Positions 37,255 through 46,407 of a stretch of 64,000 nucleotides of DNA are shown here, in pieces (within the stretch, counting starts at the first letter, position 1; the number at the start of each line of letters is the position of its first letter). The notes under the pieces are model-generated. The model did not search any database and was not told the DNA's origin. It saw nothing but the letters and a program-made list of their open reading frames with translations. The position numbers and the translations under genes were made by a program. The DNA is from JACVRW01 sp963846505 (GTDB lineage Bacteria > Actinomycetota > Thermoleophilia > Solirubrobacterales > Thermoleophilaceae): NCBI GenBank assembly GCA_963846505.1, contig CAWJWD010000007.1, forward strand, positions 558,001-622,000, given 5' to 3'.

Positions 37255-38151
37255 TCAGGCCACTCGCCGGGCTTCGATGGCGATGCCGACGCCCAGCCCG
37301 GTGAGGTCGAGCGCGTGATTCGCCATGGTCTCCGCCATCAGCACGGGACGGCGCGACGACCAGTCGGCCGACGCCACGCCGCTGCTCCCCGTTGCTTGCA
37401 CGGGCTTGCTGCGACGGTCGAGCCAGCGGAAGAAGTCGCGTCCGAGGCCAAACGAGTGCACCTGCGTGACCTGGAGCCCGGCTCGCTCGGCGAGTGCAAC
37501 GAGCGATCGCCGGCTCCAGTAGGTGAAGTGGTCCTCGACGACCATCGACCACTGCATACCGAAGCAGCGTCCCACGAGCGCGTGCCGATTCAAGGTCGTG
37601 AGATGGAGACGGCCGCCCGGTCTCAGCAGGCGAGCCAACTTGTCGGCGAACGCCCGAGGTCGAGGAGTGTGCTCGAGCGTGTCCCACGACGTGACCACGT
37701 CGACCTCTCCCCAGGGCAGCTCCTCCATCTCTTCGAAGAGTCCCTCTTCGACGGGCAGGCCGCGCGTCCTCGCCCGATCGGCTGCGGCGGGGTTCAACTC
37801 GACGCCTGACACCTCCCACCCGTGTTCGCGTGCCAGGGCAAGGAATTGCCCATCGCCGGACGCCACATCCCAGAGTCGGCCCCCAGGGGTCGGGGCGCCG
37901 ATCCGCTCGAGCCGACGTTCGAACAGAACCTGCTTGCGGACTGCGCGAGCGCTGAAGTGAGCCGCCAGGTCGTACTCCGCGAGGTACTTGTGCAGCACGA
38001 GCCCGCGTGGTTGAGGATTGGTGTAGACGAGATCGCACGACGGGCAGCGCACCAGCGTCAGCCCCAGCTCAGACTTGGTTCCGGCGGGTGCCCAGCGTCG
38101 GCCGCCGCAGGCGGGACAATGGTCGAGTACTACCTCCTGCGGCGTGGCCAC
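37255..38151 (-). CDS. Class I SAM methyltransferase with N-terminal zinc ribbon
   Basis: 298 residues from GTG 38151. The N-terminal Cys4 ribbon (CPACGGRRW then RCPSCDLVYTNPQP) marks the methyltransferase group often found in glycan clusters. The SAM-binding motif I is LWDVASGDGQFLALA; GLPVEEGLFEEM and VVTSWDTLEHTPRP follow. Probably methylates a sugar or tailors a sugar nucleotide. The upstream extension of the frame runs into the divergent membrane-protein gene and is excluded. Ends 13 bases before the flippase gene, so the two are likely co-transcribed. Confidence 0.85.
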   Translation of the reverse strand: MATPQEVVLDHCPACGGRRWAPAGTKSELGLTLVRCPSCDLVYTNPQPRGLVLHKYLAEYDLAAHFSARAVRKQVLFERRLERIGAPTPGGRLWDVASGDGQFLALAREHGWEVSGVELNPAAADRARTRGLPVEEGLFEEMEELPWGEVDVVTSWDTLEHTPRPRAFADKLARLLRPGGRLHLTTLNRHALVGRCFGMQWSMVVEDHFTYWSRRSLVALAERAGLQVTQVHSFGLGRDFFRWLDRRSKPVQATGSSGVASADWSSRRPVLMAETMANHALDLTGLGVGIAIEARRVA

Positions 38152-38223
38152 CGCGGCAGTGTATGTCGAGGTGTCGTCACCCGCCTCGCCATAATCGGGG
38201 CCCGGTCCTCGGGACCGATCCGC

Positions 38224-39522
38224 ATGTCCGTCACCGCTCTCGCGATCTTCGGCGGCAACGTTGCGCTGCTCGTCGCCGTGGCAGCGCGCTTGCCCCTGCT
38301 TCACCCGGCGACTCTCTGGGCGGCGGTGTGGAGCCTTGCCTCGACGCTCTATCTCCTGCACTTGCTGCCGTATCACGACCCTGACCCGTTGACGGCGGTC
38401 GTGGCGTTGGCCGGTTCGGTCACCTTCATCGTGGGGACGCTGGTGGGTGAGCGCCTGTTCGCTCGGCGCTTAGGAGCCGATCGATCGACTGCTGGTGACC
38501 GTGAGGGCGACGCCGATCGTGCGTTGGCCGTGGCCACCGTGCTCGTGGCAGCACTGGCCGCGATCATGCTCGGAGCGTTCCTGCTCCAGGTGGCGGCGAC
38601 CTATGGACTCAGGGCCAGCGTCGTCGCTTCCGCAGACGTCCGACGTGCCATCGGCGACGGCTTCGCCGGGGCGACGATCAAGTTCGTCTACCCGGCGCTC
38701 GGGGGTGCCGCGTTGGGGGGGCTCGCGGCCGCACGGCTGTCGGCGACGCGGTGGCGCTGGTTGGCCGTCGCTGCTGCCTGCACGTTGAGCACCTATTTCT
38801 CCACCGGTCGGTCGACGATGCTGATCGCAGGGGCAGCAGGAGCCGTCGCGTTCGCCTTGGGCTCCAGCACGCGCCCCTCGAATGGGATGGTGCTGAAGGG
38901 AGCGGCCCTGCTGACGGTCGGCACGCTGCTGGCGTTCCTGGGCGTGGGGCAGTTGCTGGGGAAGACGTTCGCGAACTCCGAGATCGCGACAATGGACACG
39001 TCGTTCACGCGTCACGAGCTACTCCGTCCGCTCGCGCTGCCGTACCACTACGTCAGCACTCCGCTCGCGGCTCTCGACGAACAGGTCGGGGTGACCGGGA
39101 CCTGGGGACGGGCGCAGGGATGCGCGACCGGCAGGGAGGTGTGCTCGATCCTGGCGCGAGCCGGCCTCGACGTCCATCCGGAGCCTCGGCTGCGACCATT
39201 CACGGCACGCCCGCTGACGTGGAACACCTATACCGGCCTGGACTTCCCCCTCATCGACCTCGGGACCGGGTTGTTCTGGATCATCACGCTGCTCACGGGC
39301 GTTGGCGTCGGTGCGCTCTGGCATGCCGCACAGTCACGATCCGCGACGGGAATCGTCGTGTATGCGCTCGTGGCGACGGCCATCCTGTACTCGAGCGTGC
39401 AGTACAACTTCCTCGCTCCGCACATCGTGGGTGCGGCCGTGATCGTCAGCGCGGCGCTCCTAGCGGGTCGGTACATTGCGGCGCGACTTGATGCATCGAG
39501 TTCGGAGGAGGCAGTGGTCTAG
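38224..39522 (+). CDS. Wzy-like O-antigen/oligosaccharide repeat-unit polymerase
   Basis: 432 residues with about 10-12 transmembrane helices. The N-terminal LAIFGGNVALLVAVAARLPL, the YFSTGRSTMLIAGAAGAVAF block and the large extracytoplasmic loop (about residues 265-340) containing WNTYTGLDFPLIDLGTGLFW resemble oligosaccharide repeat-unit polymerases. These proteins diverge quickly and the assignment rests on topology and neighbours. It polymerises flipped repeat units outside the membrane. The 3' end overlaps the lipoprotein gene by about 30 bases. Confidence 0.7.
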   Translation: MSVTALAIFGGNVALLVAVAARLPLLHPATLWAAVWSLASTLYLLHLLPYHDPDPLTAVVALAGSVTFIVGTLVGERLFARRLGADRSTAGDREGDADRALAVATVLVAALAAIMLGAFLLQVAATYGLRASVVASADVRRAIGDGFAGATIKFVYPALGGAALGGLAAARLSATRWRWLAVAAACTLSTYFSTGRSTMLIAGAAGAVAFALGSSTRPSNGMVLKGAALLTVGTLLAFLGVGQLLGKTFANSEIATMDTSFTRHELLRPLALPYHYVSTPLAALDEQVGVTGTWGRAQGCATGREVCSILARAGLDVHPEPRLRPFTARPLTWNTYTGLDFPLIDLGTGLFWIITLLTGVGVGALWHAAQSRSATGIVVYALVATAILYSSVQYNFLAPHIVGAAVIVSAALLAGRYIAARLDASSSEEAVV

Positions 39523-40195
39523 GTGGGTCCTCGTCGCGTGCTTTGCGATCGCCGGCGCTGGCCTCGTGCTGGCTTCGTGCAACGACGGCGCTGATGACGA
39601 AGCACGGGCTTTGAGCAGCCGTTCGGTAGCGGGTGACGTCCGGCCGCTGTCCAACGTCATCTACTCGAAGGCCGACGTCGAACGGACCCCGTCGGGCTCG
39701 CCGCTCAATGCCTTCCTCCAGTACAGGCAGGCGCTCCAGCTCCAAGCATGGCCCCGCGCGACTGACTTCTTCGATCCCGGGCTGGCGGGCCACATCGGGC
39801 TGGCGAGACTCGTCGTCGCCCTTCAAGCGGCAGGCGATGAGGTTCGCTCCGCGCGTCCGCGCATCATCGACGTCAGGAGGTCCGCCAACGGGGCCGTCGT
39901 CTCGTACGCACTGCGTCGCGAGGGGGAGCAGGAGTTGCTGCGCTCGGTTCAATGGCGGCGCGAGGATGGAAGCTGGCGCATCGTGTACGACTCGATGCTC
40001 GACGATGCGTTGGCCCTGGCTGCTCAGCGTGCGGCTCAGACCAGGGACGATCCGCTCGCGAGGCAGCCAGGACGGACCGCGCTGCGAGCAGCGGCCGCCG
40101 CAAGGAAGCTTCAAGCCGACTACCTCCAGGACCTGCGCAGTCGCGACGACGCGCCGGTGCTCGATCCGGGTCTTACGGAGTTGGCCACGCCTTGA
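39491..40195 (+). CDS. Lipoprotein with SnoaL/NTF2-like domain
   Basis: 234 residues from ATG 39491 (TTG 39476 is also possible). A basic start, hydrophobic helix and lipobox LVLASC place the lipidated cysteine at residue 30. The domain LNAFLQYRQALQLQAWPRAT, IIDVRRSANGAVVSYALRRE, WRREDGSWRIVYDSMLDD has the pattern of an NTF2-like cone fold that often binds or scaffolds. The C-terminal helix is Ala/Arg-rich. A probable accessory lipoprotein of polymer assembly. Overlaps the next gene as TTGA. Confidence 0.65.
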   Translation: MHRVRRRQWSRWVLVACFAIAGAGLVLASCNDGADDEARALSSRSVAGDVRPLSNVIYSKADVERTPSGSPLNAFLQYRQALQLQAWPRATDFFDPGLAGHIGLARLVVALQAAGDEVRSARPRIIDVRRSANGAVVSYALRREGEQELLRSVQWRREDGSWRIVYDSMLDDALALAAQRAAQTRDDPLARQPGRTALRAAAAARKLQADYLQDLRSRDDAPVLDPGLTELATP

Positions 40196-41190
40196 CCAGC
40201 TATCTCGTCACCGGTGGCGCGGGCTTCATCGGCAGCCACTTGTCGGAGGAGTTGTTGAGACGTGGACACGCGGTTCATGTCATGGACGACTTGTCTACGG
40301 GAGCGATGGAGAACATCCGCCATCTCAAGGATCACCCGCGGTTCTTGTACACGATCGAATCGGCCGGCAACGTGGCGCTGGTCGCCGAGCTGGTCGACCA
40401 AGCGGATGTGGTGTTCCACCTCGCAGCGGCCGTCGGCGTCGAGTTGATCGTCGAGAGCCCCGTGCGGACGATCGAGACCAACGTGCATTGCACGGAGATC
40501 CTGCTGGCTCAGGCCACGAAGAAGAAGAAGCCCGTCTTCATCGCCTCGACGAGCGAGGTCTACGGGAAGAGCGAGCGACTGCCGTTTCGCGAGAGCGACG
40601 ACCTCGTGCTCGGGCCGACGCACAAGGGGCGCTGGGCATATGCGTGTTCCAAGGCGCTGGACGAGTACCTAGGGCTCGCCTATTGGAAGGAGCGCAAGCT
40701 CCCGGTGGTGGTGGGACGCCTGTTCAACACCGTAGGGCCGCGGCAGACCGGCCGCTACGGAATGGTCGTGCCGTCCTTGGTTCGTCAGGCGCTGGCCGGG
40801 CAGCCGCTCACGGTGTACGGCGACGGGACGCAGCGGCGCTGCTTCTGCCACGTCGCGGACGTGATCCAAGCGCTTGCCGGCTTGATGGATCACGAACGGG
40901 CCTACGGCAACATCTACAACATCGGCGGTACCGAGGAGATCACCATCACGGCGCTGGCCGAGCGAATTCGCGAGGCGGCGGCGGCAGACTCCGAGATCGT
41001 GCTCGTGCCGTACGAAGAGGCCTATGAGGAAGGGTTCGAGGACATGCCGCGGCGTGTCCCGGCGATCGACAAGATCCAAGCGCTGCTCGATTGGGCGCCG
41101 ACCCGCGCGCTCGACGAGATCCTCGTAGACGTGATCGAGCACGAACGCTCGCGCACGATGCTCGACGGCCAGGTCGCGCAGCCGATCTAG
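40192..41190 (+). CDS. NAD-dependent epimerase/decarboxylase (SDR; UDP-glucuronate decarboxylase-like)
   Basis: 332 residues from TTG 40192, which overlaps the preceding stop. YLVTGGAGFIGSHLSEELLR is the Rossmann start, FIASTSEVYGKSERLPF the serine motif, and YACSKALDEYLGLAYW contains the Tyr-x-x-x-Lys. GRLFNTVGPRQTGRYGMVVP and YGDGTQRRCFCHVADVIQAL match the UDP-glucuronate decarboxylase/dTDP-glucose dehydratase branch. Probably makes UDP-xylose or a related precursor; the exact reaction is not fixed. Confidence 0.9.
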   Translation: MTSYLVTGGAGFIGSHLSEELLRRGHAVHVMDDLSTGAMENIRHLKDHPRFLYTIESAGNVALVAELVDQADVVFHLAAAVGVELIVESPVRTIETNVHCTEILLAQATKKKKPVFIASTSEVYGKSERLPFRESDDLVLGPTHKGRWAYACSKALDEYLGLAYWKERKLPVVVGRLFNTVGPRQTGRYGMVVPSLVRQALAGQPLTVYGDGTQRRCFCHVADVIQALAGLMDHERAYGNIYNIGGTEEITITALAERIREAAAADSEIVLVPYEEAYEEGFEDMPRRVPAIDKIQALLDWAPTRALDEILVDVIEHERSRTMLDGQVAQPI

Positions 41191-41192
41191 TC

Positions 41193-44180
41193 GTGGCAGT
41201 TGAGCTGAGCCTGGTCCTTGCATTCTCGATCGCGCTGCTGACCACGCTCGCGGTCACCCCGCTGGCGATTGCGGTCGCAGGTCGTACGGGCTTCAACGAC
41301 AAGCCCATCGGCTACAAGGGGCATGCTCGGCCGACCCCCTACCTCGGCGGTGCGGCGGTGCTCGGCGGCTTCCTGGTGGCGGCGGCTGTGGTCGGCGGCG
41401 ACTTCGCTCGGTTGTCTCCGATCGTCGCTTGTACCTGCGGGTTGTGGGCCCTCGGCACGCTCGACGACCGCCTCAACTTGCCCCCGGTGCCGCGCATGGC
41501 GGTCGAGGCGATCCTCGCGATCGTCCTCTGGGCCTCGGGGCTTGGCTGGGAGGTGCTTCCCTGGGACGGCGCGAACGTCGCACTCACGATCGTGTGGGTG
41601 GTGGGGGTGATCAACGCCTTCAACCTCTTCGACAACATGGATGGCGCCGCGACGACGCTCGCGTTCGTCACCGGGACTGCAATCGCGGTGCTGGCCTTCG
41701 TGCAGGACGACCCGGCGCTGGCGGTCCTGGCCCTCGCGCTTGCAGGAGCTTGTCTGGGCTTCCTGCCATACAACCTTGCGCAGCCGGCTCGAATCTTCCT
41801 GGGCGACGGTGGCAGCCTGCCGATCGGGTTCCTGATCGCAGCTGGGCTGATGGCGTTGCAGCACAGCGGTGGCACGGGTTTCGAGCAGATGTTGGCGGCA
41901 GCGCTGCTGGTGGGCCTGCCGATCGTCGACACGAGCCTCGTGATGCTCTCCCGTTGGCGGGCCGGCATTCCGCTGCTGACGGGAGGCCGCGATCACGTCA
42001 CGCATCGTTTGCTGCCACGACTGGGCACGCCGCGCACCGTGGCTGGAACGCTCGGCTTGATCCAAGCCGTCCTTGCCGTCGTCGCCATCGGGGCAGTCCA
42101 GTCTGGGCGTGGGTCGGTGATCGCGGCCTGGTCGATCTGGTTCGTTGCCGCGGTAGCCGCAATCGCGTTGCTGGAAACCAGCGCTTGGGCTCCCGCACGT
42201 GAGCTCGGTGGCGGATCGCAGCAAGCCTCAGCCGCCCAGACGAGCCGGTCCTGGCTCGGGGGTCCTAGCCGTCCGACGCTGGTCGAGGGCGTCGTGATCG
42301 CGTTCGTCGCTGTCGCATGTGGTCTGAGCCCCTTCCTCTACGGGTTCTACGACGTGGGCGTCTGGGGGCCGATCGCGCTCGGTCTCCTGGCGGGACTGCT
42401 CGGGCTGCTGATCGCCCGCCCAGCGGCACCGAGGAGAGAGGCCCTCGTCGTCGTTGGTGCGCTGATCGGGCTATGGCTATGGGCGTTGGCATCCACGCGC
42501 TGGTCTGAATCGGCCGATCAGGCCTTGACCGATGCCAACCGCTGGCTCTTCTATGCGGCGCTGTTCGGGATCCTGGTGCTGCTGCTGCGTGACGATCGGC
42601 TGGGAGTGCTCGTGCTCGCTGCGAGCACGGCGGTCATCGTGGCGCTCGGCGGCTACGTGCTCGTACGGATGGTGGACGGTTCGGGATCGGAGCTCTTCCT
42701 TGGCGCTCGGTTGCACGATCCGCTCGGCTATGTCAACGGGCAGTCTGCATACCTGCTGCTGGCCCTGTGGCCGCTCGTGGCGGCTGCGGAGCGTGCGCGT
42801 AGACCGCTGGTCGCGGGGGCGGCTGTGGCCGGCGCGGTCGCCGTCGCGTCGCTTGCTGCGCTTGGACAGACGCGTGCGCTGATCCCGGCAGTACTGCTCT
42901 CCACCCTCGTCTTGGTGGTCGTCGTGCCCGGTCGCGTACGGCGTGGGTTGGCGCTCGTCGTCGTAGCCGGTGGCGTAGCGGCTTGCCTGGGTCCGGTGCT
43001 CGAGGTGTACGACTCGACTCCTCGAGCGTCCCAACCCAGCTCGGACAGCCTGAGTGACGCGGCCATCGCCGTCGTCGTCGCCGCGATGGCCGCCGGTGCC
43101 GTCTGGGTCGGACTTCGCATGCTGGCACCGAGGGTTCAGCAGATCGTCGGCGCGCAGCGCCTGCGCGTCGCCGGCGGGACGGTCCTCGTCGCCGCGGCGC
43201 TCGCAGCGGTCATCGCGATGTTCGCGGCGATCGACGATCCGGTGTCGAAGGTCCGAGGGGAGTACCGGTCGTTCACCGAGCTGGATGGAAACGTGGGACG
43301 CTCGTCCCGCTTCACCAGCGGCGGCGGCAACCGCTACGACTACTGGCGCGTCGCCTGGGACCAGTTCCGCGACGAGCCGTTGCGCGGCGTCGGTGCCGGC
43401 AACTATGACCGCACGTACTTCCTCGAGCGTCGGACGACCGAGGACATCAGGCAGGCGCACAGCATCGAGCTGCAGACGCTTGGCGAACTCGGTCTCGTCG
43501 GCGGGGTGCTGCTCGTGCTGTTCGTCGGTGCGGTATTCGTCGGCCTGGCCCGGCGTGCGCGCGCCGGGAGGAGCGATCCACGTCAAGCGGGCCTGGCGGT
43601 CGCGGCGGGGGGGACGTTCCTGCTCTGGCTCGTCCATACGAGCGTGGACTGGTTGCACCTGATCCCGGGGTTGACCGGCTTGGCGCTCTGCGCCGCGGCG
43701 GTGCTCGTCGGGCCGTGGGCGCGGCCCCAGGCCCGTGGGGGAGGCCGACTGCGGATCGCGAGCGTGGTCGTCTGTGCGCTCGTGGTGGCGATCGGGGCGG
43801 TGCTGATCGGTCGCTCCGCCCTGGCGGATCGGTATCGGTCCCAGGGTCAGGAGCTGCTCAGCCGCGATCCGGTCGGGGCGCTCGAGAAGTCGCGCGACGC
43901 GCTCGCGCTCAACGACGAGTCGCTGCCGGCGTACTACTTGCAGGCGGCTGCCTGGGCACGCTTGGGTGAATACGGCCCGGCCCGTGCCGCGCTGGTCGAA
44001 GCGACGCGACGCGAACCACACGACTTCGTGACCTGGGCGCTGCTGGGGGATCTCGCCACCCGCCGCGGCGACTGGCGGCAGGCGGCGGTCGATTACGCCC
44101 GTGCCGCGGCGTTGAACCCTCGCGATCGTTCGATCGGCGCCCTCGCGGTGCAATCCCAGCGGCGTGCCAGCAGGCCCTAG
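41193..44180 (+). CDS. Fusion: WecA/MraY-type phosphosugar transferase + O-antigen polymerase/ligase + TPR
   Basis: 995 residues from GTG 41193, no frame break. Residues 1-330 are a polyprenyl-phosphate N-acetylhexosamine-1-phosphate transferase: NDKPIGYKGHARPTPYLGGA, GLWALGTLDDRLNLP, NAFNLFDNMDG (about 139-149), FLGDGGSLPIGFL and GGRDHVTHRLL, all family active-site blocks. A low-complexity linker (about 333-358) follows. Residues about 360-870 are a WaaL/Wzy_C-type membrane protein with about ten helices and the large loop ending in AHSIELQTLGELGLVGGVLL. Residues about 905-995 are TPR-like (YYLQAAAWARLGEYGPARAA, FVTWALLGDLATRRGDWRQA). The first step and the polymerisation/ligation step would thus be physically joined. 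The WecA-type part could also act in teichoic-acid-like or arabinogalactan-linker synthesis. Confidence 0.88.
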   Translation: MAVELSLVLAFSIALLTTLAVTPLAIAVAGRTGFNDKPIGYKGHARPTPYLGGAAVLGGFLVAAAVVGGDFARLSPIVACTCGLWALGTLDDRLNLPPVPRMAVEAILAIVLWASGLGWEVLPWDGANVALTIVWVVGVINAFNLFDNMDGAATTLAFVTGTAIAVLAFVQDDPALAVLALALAGACLGFLPYNLAQPARIFLGDGGSLPIGFLIAAGLMALQHSGGTGFEQMLAAALLVGLPIVDTSLVMLSRWRAGIPLLTGGRDHVTHRLLPRLGTPRTVAGTLGLIQAVLAVVAIGAVQSGRGSVIAAWSIWFVAAVAAIALLETSAWAPARELGGGSQQASAAQTSRSWLGGPSRPTLVEGVVIAFVAVACGLSPFLYGFYDVGVWGPIALGLLAGLLGLLIARPAAPRREALVVVGALIGLWLWALASTRWSESADQALTDANRWLFYAALFGILVLLLRDDRLGVLVLAASTAVIVALGGYVLVRMVDGSGSELFLGARLHDPLGYVNGQSAYLLLALWPLVAAAERARRPLVAGAAVAGAVAVASLAALGQTRALIPAVLLSTLVLVVVVPGRVRRGLALVVVAGGVAACLGPVLEVYDSTPRASQPSSDSLSDAAIAVVVAAMAAGAVWVGLRMLAPRVQQIVGAQRLRVAGGTVLVAAALAAVIAMFAAIDDPVSKVRGEYRSFTELDGNVGRSSRFTSGGGNRYDYWRVAWDQFRDEPLRGVGAGNYDRTYFLERRTTEDIRQAHSIELQTLGELGLVGGVLLVLFVGAVFVGLARRARAGRSDPRQAGLAVAAGGTFLLWLVHTSVDWLHLIPGLTGLALCAAAVLVGPWARPQARGGGRLRIASVVVCALVVAIGAVLIGRSALADRYRSQGQELLSRDPVGALEKSRDALALNDESLPAYYLQAAAWARLGEYGPARAALVEATRREPHDFVTWALLGDLATRRGDWRQAAVDYARAAALNPRDRSIGALAVQSQRRASRP

Positions 44181-44274
44181 CCGGATCGCCGCACCTAATC
44201 TGGATCCTCGCGGCGCTCGCCTGTCGGCGCCGCACGGCGAGCGTCCGACCAGCAACGAGGAGGTGTCGAGCAGC

Positions 44275-45246
44275 ATGCGCGATGACAGCGACCGCGCCTT
44301 GATCGAGCGGCTCGGCGCCGACGTGCGCGCGGGCCTGGCCGAGCTGGTGCCGGCGGGCGAGCCGGTGGCGCTGCTGGACTTCCCCAACCACGACAACGTC
44401 GGCGACGCCGCGATCTGGCTCGGCGAGCTGGCCTGGCTGCGCGCCGCGGGCCACGAGCTGGCGTACGCGTCCGACCACACCGGGCTCAGCGCGCCGGAGC
44501 TGCGCCGGCGGCTGCCGCGCGGCACGATCCTGCTGCACGGCGGCGGGAACTTCGGCGACCTCTGGCCGGTCTACCAGCGCTTCCGCGAGCACGTGCTGGC
44601 GAGCTTTCGCGACTACCGCGTCGTGCAGCTGCCGCAGACCGTCCACTTCGAGGATCCCGCCGCGGCCCGCCGGACGGCGCAGCTGATCGCCGCGCATCCG
44701 GACTTCACGCTCTGCGTGCGCGACGCCGGCAGCGAGCGCTATGCCCGCGAGCAGCTCGGCGCGCGCACCGCCGTCGTCTGCGACATGGCGTTCGCGCTCG
44801 GGCCGCTGCGGCCTGGCCCGGCGCGCCACGAGGTGCTGTGCCTGCTGCGCACCGACAAGGAGCGCGCCGAGCGCCGGGACGTGCCGGCCGGCGTGCAGCT
44901 GGACTGGCCCGTACAGGGTCCGCGCTGGCGCGCGCTGCGCCAGGCCACGCGCGCGACGGGCAAGCTCGGCGGCCTCGCGCCGCCGCTCGCGCGCACGATC
45001 GCGCCAGCGCTCGCCGACGGCTACGAGCGGCTCGCGCGCGAGCGCCTGCACGCCGGGCTGCAGGTCGTCGGTGCCGGCGAGCTGCTCGTCACCGACCGCC
45101 TGCACGGCCACATCGTCGCGCTGCTGGCCGGCGTGCCGCAGCTGCTGCTCGACAACAGCTACGGCAAGCTGCGCGGCTTCTGGCAGGCCTGGACCCACGA
45201 GGCCGCCACCACGCGCCTCGCCCCGGACGCGCCCGGCCCCGTCTAG
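44275..45246 (+). CDS. Polysaccharide pyruvyl transferase family protein
   Basis: 323 residues, chosen from ATG 44275 with a GAGGAGG site about 9 bases upstream. VALLDFPNHDNVGDAAIWLG is the hallmark N-terminus. RGTILLHGGGNFGDLWPVYQ, VVQLPQTVHFED and LVTDRLHGHIVALLAGVP with LLDNSYGKLRGF match CsaB/EpsO/WcaK-type enzymes. It adds a pyruvate ketal from phosphoenolpyruvate to a sugar of the exopolysaccharide, giving it negative charge. Last gene of the run; its stop overlaps the convergent lipid kinase by 4 bases. Confidence 0.93.
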   Translation: MRDDSDRALIERLGADVRAGLAELVPAGEPVALLDFPNHDNVGDAAIWLGELAWLRAAGHELAYASDHTGLSAPELRRRLPRGTILLHGGGNFGDLWPVYQRFREHVLASFRDYRVVQLPQTVHFEDPAAARRTAQLIAAHPDFTLCVRDAGSERYAREQLGARTAVVCDMAFALGPLRPGPARHEVLCLLRTDKERAERRDVPAGVQLDWPVQGPRWRALRQATRATGKLGGLAPPLARTIAPALADGYERLARERLHAGLQVVGAGELLVTDRLHGHIVALLAGVPQLLLDNSYGKLRGFWQAWTHEAATTRLAPDAPGPV

Positions 45247-46232
45247 GCGAGCGCGGTCAGCGCGGCGGGCACGGCGGCGTACTCGACCGACTCGAACTCG
45301 CCGATGTAGTCGCCGTCGACCTGGACCGGGAAGGGCCGATCGTCGACGGCCTCCACGCGCAGGCCGTCGAGGTCGGGGAGGCTCTCGACCTGACGGTGGC
45401 CGAGCACGCTGTCTGAGCTCGCTGCCAGCAGGCGCGGGATCAGCGTCGGCAGCTCCAGCGGCGTCGCTCGGCGCAGGACCGCGACCGCGAGCGAGCCGGA
45501 GTCCAGCGCGGCGCCCTCGGCCACGCGCACCGGGCGCTGGCGGAAGTAGGTGAACGGATCGGAGTTCTGGACGATCACGGTCACGCCGGTCAACTCCCGG
45601 TCGCCGGCGCGCACGCGCACGATCGGCGGCCTGCGCAGGTAGCGGCGGCTGAAGATGCCGATGCCGGCCGCGCTGTAGTACCAGGCGCCGTAGCGCGCCT
45701 TGCGCAGCGGATGGGCGTCCACGCGCTCGACGACCGACGCGTCGAGCCCGACGCCCGAGGCGAACACGAAGTGGCGGCCGTTGACGCGCCCGAGGTCGAC
45801 GCGGCGGGGGCGAAAGTCGTCGGCGATGCGCAGCAGGTGCTCGGTCGCGTCGACGACGTCGTTGGGGATGCCGAGCGTGCGCGCCCAGACGTTGGTCGAG
45901 CCGCCCGGCAGCGGAAACAGCGGCGTGTCGGAGCCGACCAGGCCGTTGGCGGCCTCGTTGACCGTGCCGTCGCCGCCGAAGGCGACGACCACGTCGTAGC
46001 CCTCGCTGGCCGCCTCGCGCGTGATCTGCGTGGCGTGGTCGCGCTTCTCGGTGTCGATCGCCTCGACCGAGTAGCGCGACTGCAGCGCGTAGACGACGAG
46101 GTTGCGCAGCCGATCGGAGACCGTCGTCGCGTACGGGTTGACGATCACCAGCATGCGCCGCTTGGGCGAGCGGTCCGGGAGCAGGCGCTCCGCCAGCTGC
46201 TCGGCCCGCTCCAGGGCCGTCTCGGAGATCAC
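45243..46232 (-). CDS. Diacylglycerol kinase-family lipid kinase (DagK/YegS type)
   Basis: 329 residues. The catalytic domain has RRMLVIVNPYATTVSDRLRN, the nucleotide loop VVAFGGDGTVNEAANGLVGS and LPGGSTNVWARTLGIPND. The C-terminal beta-sandwich carries FASGVGLDASVVERVD and FPVQVDGDYIGEF. Such kinases recycle diacylglycerol or phosphorylate related lipids at the membrane. It is not part of the glycan operon (opposite strand). Confidence 0.93.
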   Translation of the reverse strand: MISETALERAEQLAERLLPDRSPKRRMLVIVNPYATTVSDRLRNLVVYALQSRYSVEAIDTEKRDHATQITREAASEGYDVVVAFGGDGTVNEAANGLVGSDTPLFPLPGGSTNVWARTLGIPNDVVDATEHLLRIADDFRPRRVDLGRVNGRHFVFASGVGLDASVVERVDAHPLRKARYGAWYYSAAGIGIFSRRYLRRPPIVRVRAGDRELTGVTVIVQNSDPFTYFRQRPVRVAEGAALDSGSLAVAVLRRATPLELPTLIPRLLAASSDSVLGHRQVESLPDLDGLRVEAVDDRPFPVQVDGDYIGEFESVEYAAVPAALTALA

Positions 46233-46359
46233 AGAGCCCCGAACCCTAGAACCACCCGTCGGTTACGCGCGTGTAGCCCGGTTTGCGGTTTCGGCCTTGC
46301 ACGCCTACGCTGGAAGGACGCGTACGGCGGGACGGATCCCACCGACGGGGGAATCCACC

Positions 46360-46407
46360 ATGCTCGCACTGGCTTGCTACCTGACGCCGTGCGCGCCGCT
46401 CGGCTGA
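46360..46407 (+). CDS. Putative 15-residue leader peptide upstream of the LuxR-type ATPase
   Basis: ATG 46360 has a GGGGGAA site upstream and encodes MLALACYLTPCAPLG. Its TGA (46405-46407) overlaps the ATG of the next gene as TGATG, the classic translational-coupling junction. A small hydrophobic, cysteine-containing leader that ends exactly at a regulator start may set that regulator's translation. The alternative is chance: a 48-base ORF is easy to find. No homologue is known to me. Confidence 0.4.
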   Translation: MLALACYLTPCAPLG

